Source: Prorocentrum cordatum
Lineage: Eukaryota > Sar > Dinophyceae > Prorocentrales > Prorocentraceae
Length of the DNA: 64,000 bases
Assembly (NCBI GenBank): GCA_963575745.1
Contig: CAUYUJ010014258.1
Span: forward strand, 237,001-301,000
Direction: 5' to 3'
Shown: positions 56,428 through 64,000 of the stretch, one piece after another
How positions within the stretch are numbered: position 1 is the first letter of the stretch
Layout: every line of letters begins with the position of its first letter
Program-made: the position numbers and the translations under genes
The notes under the pieces: generated by a model
Databases searched by the model: none
The model's input: the letters and a program-made list of their open reading frames with translations, nothing else
Told to the model about the DNA's origin: nothing

Positions 56428-58917
56428 CGGTCCCCTGTCCGTCCCTCTTGGGGTCGGGTCGACGGTCCGCGGCCGCCCCGCCGATCAGCGCTGCCGCTGG
56501 CCAGGCCGACGGTCCGCGGCCGCCTTGCCGCTTGCTGGGGCCCGGCCTGCAGGGAAGAAAGGTATACCCCCCAAAAGGGGTTCGATCGAAGACGAAGTGG
56601 GCGGGTATCGAGGGTTTGGGAACTACGCGTTATTGGACACTCGAGCAGATAAGTGCGAACAGTCTTACAATGATTGTTGTTGTTCTTGTTGAGAACTCAT
56701 TTCCAGAGAGTTATTGTTGTTGAAAATCGGAAACGGTTCCACGCTCTCTCGCTTCGACTTCGGCTAGATTTTATCTCAAAGCGAAGCTCCCGCTCGAGCG
56801 TTGGCTTGAATGTAAAAGTGGGCCCTTCGAGGCCCGGCTACGACGACAACGGCTCCCGCTCGATTTTTCCTCACAGTTTACCCCGAGACACCCTGGCCAG
56901 AGAGGCCCCCGAACTCAGGAACGGCGCTCTCGCTCGAGACTTCTTCGCAATTTAACCAAATTGGCGGAGGCCCAGCCACGACGACAAGGGCTGCTGCTCG
57001 ATACTTCCTCACGGTTTACTCCGAGAGCTCCTGGCCAAGAATCCCCCCGAACTCAGGAACGGCACTCTCTTTCGAGACTTTCGCGTAATTCAAGCAAGTT
57101 GGTGCAGTCCCCGGACACGGCTACAAGGGCTCTCGTTCGATATTTCTCCGTAGGTATTCCGAGAGTTCCTGGCCAGAGAGGCCCCCGAATTCAGGAACGG
57201 CGCTCTCGCTCGAGACTTCTTCGCACTTCAGTCAGTGGCCGACAAGGAAGAGATTCCCCCCGAAAGGGGGTGCAATCGAAGACGAAGTGGGCGGGTATCG
57301 AGGGTTGGGGTATACGGAGTACAACACGCGTGCCAGTATGAGCGAACAGTCTTAAAATGATTGCTGTTGTTGGTGAATTCTTACTACTGAAGAATAATTA
57401 TTGTTGATCCCCTCCGCGCGGTGACCATTTCTTTCAATGGCGGTGCTTCACCCGGGGCTCGCACCTTGCTTTTATTTGGGAAACTAGGGTCAAACAGCGT
57501 TGTTGGCCCCCGGACTACAACAACAACGGCTTCCGCTTGATATTTCTTGACGATGTATTATCAAATCGTGCTCTCGCGCGGGACATCCTCACAATTTATT
57601 CAGGAACCGCGCTCTCGCATAGGACTTCTTCGCAATGTATTCAGACGCCGCGCCCTCGACATTCAGGAGTCACGCTCTCGCTTTGGATGTCCTCAAGATT
57701 GATTTGGGAATCGAGCTGTCGCTCGAGACTTCGTCGCGATTCATGCAGGACGCACGCTTCAGCAACCCTTCCTGCTCGACCTGGCCGCGTGAGCCCGTCT
57801 TCCCGACCCGCCTGGTAGGGTGTACCCGCCCGATCTGCCCGTCTGGTTTTGCCACGTGCTTTCTGCTCCTAGCCCGTGCTCCATCCTCCTCCCTCCCCCT
57901 TGTCCTTCCTTCCATGTGTCCTCTCTTCCCCTGCCTTAGAGGCTGCACGAAATACACGCTTCTACTTGGGAATCGCGTTATCGTTTGAGACTTCCTCGCG
58001 TTTCATGCAGGACTCAGGCTTCAGCATCCCGCCTGCTTGACCTGGCCGCCTGGGCCCGCCTTGCTCCTAGCCCCCCTCCTGCTAGTTTCTCTCGTGCTCC
58101 ATCCTTCTCCCTCCCCCTTCCATCCGTCCTCTCCTCCGCTGTTTTAGGGGCTGCGCTGCATGCGCGTGGCGGGTAAGGAAGATATGCCTCAAGGGGGGTG
58201 CGATCGAAAACGAAACTGGCGGGTACCGAGGGTTTGGGATATAGGTGCTGTTTGGTACGTGAGCAGATAGGAGCGAACAGTCTTGAACTGATTGTTGGAA
58301 TTGTTGATGTTGTTGATTATGACGATGAGTTCTCATTTCTCAAGGATCATTATTGTTGATCCCCCCGGTGAGCATGGTATTGTCTTGAATTGCAGAGTTT
58401 TTCCCGTGGCTCGCACTTGTTTTTTGTATAAGGGACTGTCTGTGGTTACCAACCTGCGCTCCTGGCCCCTGGTTTACAACAACAACAACAACGGCTGCCG
58501 CCTTATACTTCCTTACAATCTATTTCAAATTCGCGCTCTCGCGCGGGACGTCTTTATACTTTATCCAGGAATCGCGCTCTCACGTGGTATTCCTTCGCAA
58601 GTTATTACAGCGCCGTGCCCACAAGACTCACACATCATGCTCTCGCATTGGATTTCCTAACGAGTTACTTGGGAATCGCGTTATCGCTCGAAACTTCCTT
58701 CATGATGGGCTGACGCTTTCGCGACACGCCCGCTCGACCTGGCCGTCTGGACCCGCCCGTCCGACCTGCCCGTTGGGTCCGCCCGCCCGACGCGCCAGGC
58801 TGGTTCTGCCGCTTGTGCTTTCTGCTCTGAGATCTCCTGCAGCTCCTGTGGCCGCAGCCATTCTGTCTCCAGTCGCAGGGGTTCGAGGGGTGCCATCCCA
58901 ACTGCTACCTGTGCGCA

Positions 58918-59820
58918 ATGCCCGTGGAGCTTTGCGGCCCAGGTTTGACGGCACGCTCTGTGTTCGACGGCGCTGCGCCCAGGCGGCTCCGCGTTTTGCC
59001 GTCGGCCGCTGGAGAGTTCAGCATCGGCGAGCCTGCGAAGGTCCACGTGGAGTGGAACTCACCTGTGCCCATCGCGCCCCGCCAGCGCCTTGCAGCACCT
59101 GCCGAGCAGGGCCAGCGTCGCGATGCCGGAGAGGAGCAGACCCTCCCGAGGCGGCCAGTGCTCAGGCTGGCGGAGCTCGAGGAACTCTCCGCGCCCCCAG
59201 CCGCCCGTGCAGGAGGGCAAATCGCCGCGGGGTGCGGCGGCCGCGGAGCCGTCGGTGGCGGCCACATCTCGGGCTGCCCGCTAAGCCTGTCGGCACCATG
59301 CCGGCCGGGCGCAGCTACGATGCGGGCCCCTGCGACCAGGGCAGCCGGCGGCTTCACCACGGTCATGCTGCGTCACGTACCGGAGGCCGTCACCCAGGAG
59401 AGTTTCCTTCTGGAGCTCGACAAGGCGGGCTTCGCCTTCAAGTACGACTTCGTGCTCCTCCGCTCGGACTTGCGGAGCCGGTTCAACTCTGACCGCGGCA
59501 TGGCCTTCGTCAATTTCTTGACCTCTCAGGTCGCTGGCGCGTTCTCCGAGGCGTTCCACGGCGCCTGCGAGGTGGGCGGGCATGCGCTGGAGGCTGGCTG
59601 CCTCGAGGTGCTCCCAGCGAAGATCCAGGGCTTCGCGCTCAACGCGGCTCAGCACTACCCGTCCGCCAGCGTCGCTCGCCGTGGCTGCCGGAGGGCCCGC
59701 CCAGTCTTCCTTCCCAAGACTGCAGAAGCCCACGCGCTACTCAGGAGTCAGGGGGCCACATGCGAACCCTACCCCTCCCCCCCACGATTTCTGAGGGGGA
59801 GGGTGGGGTTCACTTCGTGA
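58918..59820 (+). CDS. Mei2-like C-terminal RRM protein, 3' end interrupted by a fold-back element
   Basis: The 300-residue frame contains a Mei2-type RRM (RRM_2) over about residues 147-265: TTVMLRHVP (RNP2-like), LLELDKAGFAFKYDFVLL, RGMAFVNF (RNP1-like, 193-200), then AKIQGFALNAAQHY and ARPVFLP. Mei2-like RRMs bind RNA and form a large family in dinoflagellates. The N-terminal 145 residues are unrecognised, and the first Met may not be the start: the frame is open back to a TGA at 58828 and encodes GCHPNCYLCA there. From 59750 the last residues come from an inserted fold-back element; the sequence after the element stays in a frame that would end at TGA 59950. Activity is unknown. Confidence 0.7.
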   Translation: MPVELCGPGLTARSVFDGAAPRRLRVLPSAAGEFSIGEPAKVHVEWNSPVPIAPRQRLAAPAEQGQRRDAGEEQTLPRRPVLRLAELEELSAPPAARAGGQIAAGCGGRGAVGGGHISGCPLSLSAPCRPGAATMRAPATRAAGGFTTVMLRHVPEAVTQESFLLELDKAGFAFKYDFVLLRSDLRSRFNSDRGMAFVNFLTSQVAGAFSEAFHGACEVGGHALEAGCLEVLPAKIQGFALNAAQHYPSASVARRGCRRARPVFLPKTAEAHALLRSQGATCEPYPSPPRFLRGRVGFTS

Positions 59821-59901
59821 GGGAGCTTCCGAGCGAAGTGAACCCCACCCTCCCCGTCGAAAATCGTGGGGGGTAGGGGTAGGGTTCGCATCTGGTCCCC
59901 T
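59750..59901. mobile_element. 152-bp fold-back (MITE-like) element with 7-bp target-site duplication
   Basis: The element is almost a complete palindrome. Its left end AGGGGGCCACATGCGAACCC pairs with the right end (reverse complement AGGGGACCAGATGCGAACCC, 18 of 20), and the arms continue pairing inward to ...GGGTTCACTTCG around a loop of about 15 bases (59820-59836). It is flanked by direct repeats AGGAGTC at 59743-59749 and 59902-59908. It contains no coding capacity of its own. It lies within the 3' part of the Mei2-like gene. Confidence 0.85.
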
Positions 59902-60473
59902 AGGAGTCTCATGCGCAAGCGCCAGCTGCAGCCCAAAGCTCTCGCCGACTGAGGCAGGCCGAGGTCGATGGGAGTAGGGGCCTGAGCACGCACCGGGCGG
60001 GCCTAGGACTGGGGTAAGGCTTTCCAGCGTGTTCCGAAACGCTCTCAGAGCGTTCCAGAGCATTCTGGAGCGGCCGCTCATTTGTCCTGGTCATGGCTTC
60101 TTCTTAGCGCACGTTCTGGCGGCGCTCTTTTCGCCACTTTTGGAAACGTTGGCTGTATCCCTGCTTGCCCAGGGCGTCCTCGTGGCTGCCACCGATGCCG
60201 TGAGCGTACGCATTACAGGAACGATGCTTACCGAAAGACTTCAAAAGTCTCCGCGGGCGGTCGAGCGAATGCCAGCAGGCCTGGCCGCCTGAACAGGGCC
60301 GCCTGCGGGCCGCGATAGCCAGGGGTTAAGGGTTTCCCGCGCGCTGCAGCTCTGCGTGCGGCGGGGATTCACGGTGCACCCTCCGCGTGGGCACTGGGCG
60401 AAGGCTCAGCTTGCTCCGTTTGGAAGCCGTGTTTTGGTCTTCTGCACTCCGAGAAGTAGCAGGAGGGGAAAAA

Positions 60474-60612
60474 GCACACAGACACAATTGATCGTCGATT
60501 CCCCAGAAAACATGGGAAAGTGTGGGAAGTGGGGGGGAAGACAAAACCCAGAACATGTGGGAAAATATGGGGGATCTTTTTATTTGTTTTTTTTTTTTGT
60601 GTGCCCCAGTTC
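60474..60612 (+). repeat. Dispersed 150-bp repeat, copy 4
   Basis: AGCACACAGACACAATTGAT, then GTGGGGGGGAAGACAAAACC and a T-rich block ending TGTGTGCCCCAGTTCCCC. Same order as the copies at 3366 and 17309. Confidence 0.85.
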
Positions 60613-61345
60613 CCCTGCAGAGCAGCTGGCGCTGCAAGCCCTGTGCACTCTTTCTCGCCTCTTCTCTGGTCTGCCGCCTCGTCCTCTGTCTGGGAGGCGA
60701 GTGGCAGCGCGGTCGGAGAGGTGCTCCTGTGCCGGGCGTGCTCTGTACGTACGTGCTTAGCTGGCCCGTGCAGGGCTTCCCGCGCTCCGCGTCGCAGCTC
60801 GCGGCGGGGATGCACCCCGCACCCTGCCCAGCGTGCATCTGATGCAGCGCAGTCGGAGAGATGCTCCTGTGCCGGGCGTGCTCTCTACGTGCTTAGCTGG
60901 CCCGTGCAGGGCTTCCCGCGCTCCGCGTCGCAGCTCGCGGCGGGGACTCTAAAACGACGCGAAGATCGGGACAAAATCGGATCGGGATAACTCGAAATCT
61001 CTGAGAATCGGCGGGTTTGGAGGATGTATTGGGCGCCGCGGCCACTCCAGAGCGTTCCGGAACGCTCTGAGAGCGCTCCGGAACGCTCTGAAGCGATTTA
61101 TCCCGATCCTAGCCTTGTTTTAGATTCACCCTGCACCCTGCCCAGCGTGCACCTGATGGAGCCGTTTTTGGGTCTTTGCAGCCTTCGAAGTACCTGGCGC
61201 CGCAAGCCCTGTGCAATTGCTGCCCCCTTCCCGCCCCCATTCTCGCCTCTTCTCGAGTCTTCTGCCTCGTCTTTGTTTGGAAGGCGAATGGCAGCGCAGT
61301 CTGAGAGATTATTATGTGCCGCGCGTGCTCTATATGTGGCCGGCG
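60604..61345 (+). repeat. Partly duplicated segment (about 120-bp and 137-bp blocks)
   Basis: GGGCTTCCCGCGCTCCGCGT with flanks occurs twice in tandem (60711-60835, 60848-60950), and the preceding block (CAAGCCCTGTGCA ... GGCGAGTGGCAGCGC) recurs at 61190-61310. No gene is supported. Confidence 0.75.
61048..61088. repeat. Palindromic GAGCGTTCCGGAACGCTC motifs
   Basis: CAGAGCGTTCCGGAACGCTCTG (a perfect 22-bp palindrome split here as CAGAGCGTTCC/GGAACGCTCTG) is followed by a near-copy. Related motifs occur at 60028-60066, so this is a small palindromic repeat family. Confidence 0.8.
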
Positions 61346-61399
61346 GTCCCACGCCGTCTGGCTGCGCCGAGATCAGGGAGGTACATGGGGCCCCTTGAG

Positions 61400-62015
61400 C
61401 AGAGCATGGGAGGTCGAGAGCGAGGTGGGGGGTGGGAAGCGGGAGGGACAGGAGTGCGATCAGAACGCCGCAGCCTCGGTGGGGCTACTTGGCTTTCGTA
61501 GCTCAGGCTTCTCTCGCTGCAACATCTTGGCGGCCGTTCAAGCCCTTCGGACTTCTTCTTCTGAAGGCAAGCCGCCGCTACAAAGATCCGAGCGTACAGG
61601 TCTCAGTATGCTTTGACCTGATGCCTGTTTCAAATACCCTGCGGGTGTGATCGGATGTGTGCTTGGCTGCGCACGACCCCTCGCCTCTCGTACGCTGCCT
61701 CCCTCCTCCCTTCTAGCCGGGACAAACGGGCCCCCCTCCTCGTTTTCCTCGCCCGTCTCTCGGCAAGACCCGTCGGCTGGGCTTGGCCCTCGCAGCGGGC
61801 GCCTGCAGCCTCAAAGGGCTGCACCCGGCACGCTTCCTCGCGGGCAGGCGGCCAGGCGGCAGAGGCCGGGTGGCCTGTTGGCCGCTGTCGCCACCGCTGC
61901 CGCCCCGAGCCCTCGGCTCCTGGAGCCACCCCTTGGCCGCCCTGCCGCTGCAAGGGCTCTGCGGCGGCGCGCCGCATCACTAACCCCCAATTCCCGAATG
62001 TAACCCCCTGGGCAT
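61400..62015. other. GC-rich sequence, no gene seen
   Basis: Open on both strands without motifs. Confidence 0.4.
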
Positions 62016-62019
62016 AGTG

Positions 62020-62173
62020 CAGTGCCGTTTTTAATACATGCTCCGCGTGCGGATCATGCATGGATTCAGTATGAAAAACAACGATGAGTTCATGCATAGA
62101 TTTAGTCATGAGTTAATCATGTATTAAAACCCTATGTTTTAGAACATCCGATGTGTGAAAAACTGCCCTGTAA
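62020..62173 (+). repeat. Dispersed 160-bp A/T-richer repeat, copy 2
   Basis: Second copy of the repeat at 53033-53196, same orientation, with small indels. Confidence 0.8.
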
Positions 62174-62284
62174 AGTTCGGGGCCCAGGCGGGGCAATAAA
62201 CGTTTCCCCGGATATCTCAGCACAGTGTTGCAGATGATGACGATGATGATGATCGGGGTTATCCTGAGCGTTCAAAAGAACAAT

Positions 62285-62975
62285 CACAACACGTCTATCG
62301 GAGTCCGTCGGGAATCCCTGGGAAGCCCATGGAAATCCGTAGGACTCCTTAGGACATCCATCGGATTCCGTAGGAAATCCATCGGATTCCGGAGGAAACC
62401 CATAGACATTCGATGGAAATCCATAGGATTCCTGAAGATATCCATGGGAATCCTAAGCAAATCGATAGGGATCCTCAGGAAATCCATCGATTTTTTAAGG
62501 ACATCAATAGGACTCCTTAGGAAATCAATGGGATTTCTTCGGGACTCCATCGGAATCCGAGTAAGATCCATAGGATTCCTTCGGATATCCATCAAAATCC
62601 GGAGGACATCTTGTGGATTCCTTAGGGATTCCATGGGATTCCTGAGGCAATCCATTGGAGTCCTTAAGCAATCCATCGGATTCCTTACGAAATCCATCGG
62701 GTTCCTTAGGGAGTCCATCGGATTCCTTAGGCAATCAACAGGGTTCCTCAGGAATTCCAGAAGAATCCAGTGGAAATCCTACGGAAATCGACCGGATTAT
62801 TTAGGAAGTTACTCGAATTCTTTCGCAAGTCCATCGGATTTCTGTGGAAATCCGTCGGGATCCGATGGGAATCAAGTCTATGGGGCTCCTTAGGACATCC
62901 ATCAGATTCCTCAGGAATTTCATCGGCTTCCTCAGGCAATCCATAAGGAATCCCATGGACATCCATACTATTTCC
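62285..62975 (+). repeat. 21-bp minisatellite (ATCCATCGGATTCCTTAGGA type)
   Basis: About 32 variable units. The three-fold period keeps both strands open (SIGFLRK on plus, MDFLRNP on minus). Confidence 0.92.
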
Positions 62976-63214
62976 CTACCTAGGCTCTGCCTAGAAGGGT
63001 TCTTACTCGGTGTGCTTAAAGGGCCGGGCAGTGGAACGCGCCCCGGGCGGTTCCCCCAGTATCCGCCCCGCGGTTCTCCCAGTTACGTCCCCTTAGCTTG
63101 GCGTTGCTTATCTCATCTTAGCTTAGCTTATTTCATCTTGGCTTAGCTTCATCTTGGCTTAGTTTAGCTTCATATAGATGTTGCTTTCCTAGATCCTCCA
63201 ACTCCTAGGTAGGG

Positions 63215-63565
63215 TCGCACTGGGATAATTCTTAGGGCATCCATCGGATTCCTTAGGGAATCCATCGGATTCCTTCGGACATCAATCAGATTCCTGCGGC
63301 AATCCATCGGATTTCTTCGGACATCCATGGGGATCCTTTGGAATTCCATCATGATCCTAACGACATCTAGTGTATTTCTTAGGGAATCCATTTGATTCCT
63401 GAGGAATCTATCGGAATCCGATGGAAAGCCATAAGATTCCTTAGGATATCCATAGGACTCCGCAGGACATCTAGTGGATTCCATAGGCAATCCATGATAA
63501 CCCTTAGGAGACCTATAGGCTGCCTTAGGACATCCATACGAGTCCAATGGAAATCTACAGGGACT
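63215..63565 (+). repeat. 21-bp minisatellite, second array
   Basis: Same unit as 62285-62975, separated from it by 240 bp that include TTAGCTTA/CATCTTGGC repeats (63100-63175). It ends 100 bp before the minus-strand gene. Confidence 0.92.
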
Positions 63566-63667
63566 CTTGAAGATGATGCAGCTGATGATGATGATGCTGA
63601 TAATTCAGATGCTGAAGACAATGATTCCTCGCTCTTGCGGCTCTGGGTGCTGGGCGAGAGTTGGTTT

Positions 63668-64000
63668 CTAGAGCTTGCCTGAGAGCTCGAGGTCCTTGAC
63701 GGCTCTCGCCAAGAAACTTCTCTTGCGCATATGTTCAAACCACTCGCCCATGCAGGCTCGGCATCCTGTGGAGCCGTCCTTGCACGGGAGGCACTTCGCG
63801 CACGTTAGCGCTGCAACCAGTGCCTCCTCGAGGCTGCCGTACTTGGGCTCTGGCGCTGTCGGGTCACTCGGTGGCTTGGCCTTGCCCTTGCTCCTGGCCT
63901 TGGCCTTGGCCTTGGCCGTGGCGAAGTGGTTGTCGCTCGCGTCCTGCAGCTTCTGGATCCACTCGTTGCCTCGGGCGCACGCCCGGGTGACGCCGATGGG
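63668..64000 (-). CDS. Cys-rich hypothetical protein, C-terminal 110 codons (runs off the window)
   Basis: On the minus strand an open frame enters at 64000 and ends at TAG (63668-63670). It reads NEWIQKLQDASDNHFATAKA, a Lys/Ala linker (AKAKARSKGKAK), then YGSLEEALVAALTCAKCLPC, GCRACMGEWFEHMRKR and a basic tail. Five Cys are spaced C-x2-C-x2-C-x6-C-x2-C, suggesting a small metal-binding knuckle. High GC3 and conservative composition support coding. The 5' part lies outside. I do not recognise a named family. It is convergent with the plus-strand genes. Confidence 0.7.
   Translation of the reverse strand, partial: PIGVTRACARGNEWIQKLQDASDNHFATAKAKAKARSKGKAKPPSDPTAPEPKYGSLEEALVAALTCAKCLPCKDGSTGCRACMGEWFEHMRKRSFLARAVKDLELSGKL

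Larger units (their letters stand above)
53838..58722 (+). repeat. Array of about five composite R-L-M repeat units
   Basis: Module R (GCGGGTATCGAGGGTTNGGG...GCGAACAGTCTTAAA) starts near 53838, 54978, 56555, 57240 and 58172. Each is followed by a GTT run, module L (TTGTTGATCCCCCC... CAACAACGGCTCCCGCC) and a variable number of M repeats (CAGGAATCGCGCTCTCGC). Unit lengths vary from about 0.7 to 1.6 kb because unrelated minisatellites (91-bp and 21-bp) sit inside two units. R carries a CCCCCNAAAGGGGG-type hairpin. No coding function is seen. Confidence 0.8.

Noticed and set aside
55590-56723. A 377-codon frame with a seven-residue repeat
   Set aside because: Product of the 21-bp minisatellite; neighbouring frames are equally open.
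60160-60240. CTTGCCCAG|GGCGTCCTCGTGGC as a possible downstream GTPase exon
   Set aside because: The translated peptide (GVLVAATDAVSV) does not resemble G2 or G3 regions.
62225-62893. A regular seven-residue repeat protein (plus strand) and its minus-strand mirror
   Set aside because: 21-bp minisatellite with both strands open; no start context or flanking coding sequence.

Overview
The window looks like nuclear DNA of a dinoflagellate. The strongest sign is a complete genome-encoded copy of the 22-nt dinoflagellate spliced leader (26527-26548) just upstream of an intronless gene. Other signs are introns with GC or GA donors and AG|G acceptors, Mei2-like RRM and dUTPase/reverse-transcriptase coding remnants, high GC and extreme microsatellite content. 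A GC-rich core dinoflagellate (Prorocentrum-like) would fit, but the species cannot be read from the sequence.

Most of the 64 kb is simple repeat, minisatellite and mosaic dispersed repeat, and most long open frames here only translate those repeats. Real coding sequence is sparse. The main discovery is a plus-strand split gene. Six short exons (4858-4952, 5254-5287, 7139-7205, 17528-17588, 35286-about 35388, 49956-50021) join in compatible phases and read through the hallmarks of a circularly permuted nucleolar GTPase (nucleostemin/GNL3-NUG1 type): basic coiled coil, VLDARDPMGCRC, a G4-like AKADL, then the P-loop GYPGTGKQS. Its introns are 0.3, 1.9, 10.3, 17.7 and about 14.6 kb, and the gene probably runs past the exons seen here.

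Other coding units sit inside those introns on the same strand. The 17.7-kb intron holds (i) the spliced-leader-tagged intronless gene for an EAL-domain protein (26603-27919), probably a retroposed mRNA, and (ii) a non-LTR-type reverse transcriptase element with a C-terminal zinc-finger/nuclease-like region and one frameshift (30344-33458). The next intron holds a decayed LTR-retroelement polyprotein (about 42140-46154) with protease-tail, dUTPase and RNase H-like remnants, and a 100-N assembly gap (36683-36782).

Downstream are a Mei2-like RRM gene (58918-59820) cut by a 152-bp fold-back element with 7-bp target-site duplications, and, on the minus strand at the right edge, the C-terminal 110 codons of a Cys-rich protein of unknown function (63668-64000).

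Repeat layout: 0-4 kb minisatellites and composite modules; 5-9 kb GGA/CTC arrays around exons; 10-11 kb TATG array; 11.4-16.3 kb GC-rich sequence with a probable pseudogene and a perfect 50-bp palindrome; 18-24 kb three copies of a roughly 1-kb mosaic repeat plus ATCGATCTCACT and ATC arrays; 24.3-25.5 kb GGA/GAT arrays; 38-40 kb and 51-52 kb GAT/GCT arrays; 53.8-58.7 kb a complex array of about five R-L-M units; 62-63.6 kb 21-bp minisatellites. No tRNA, rRNA, CRISPR array or bacterial operon was seen.
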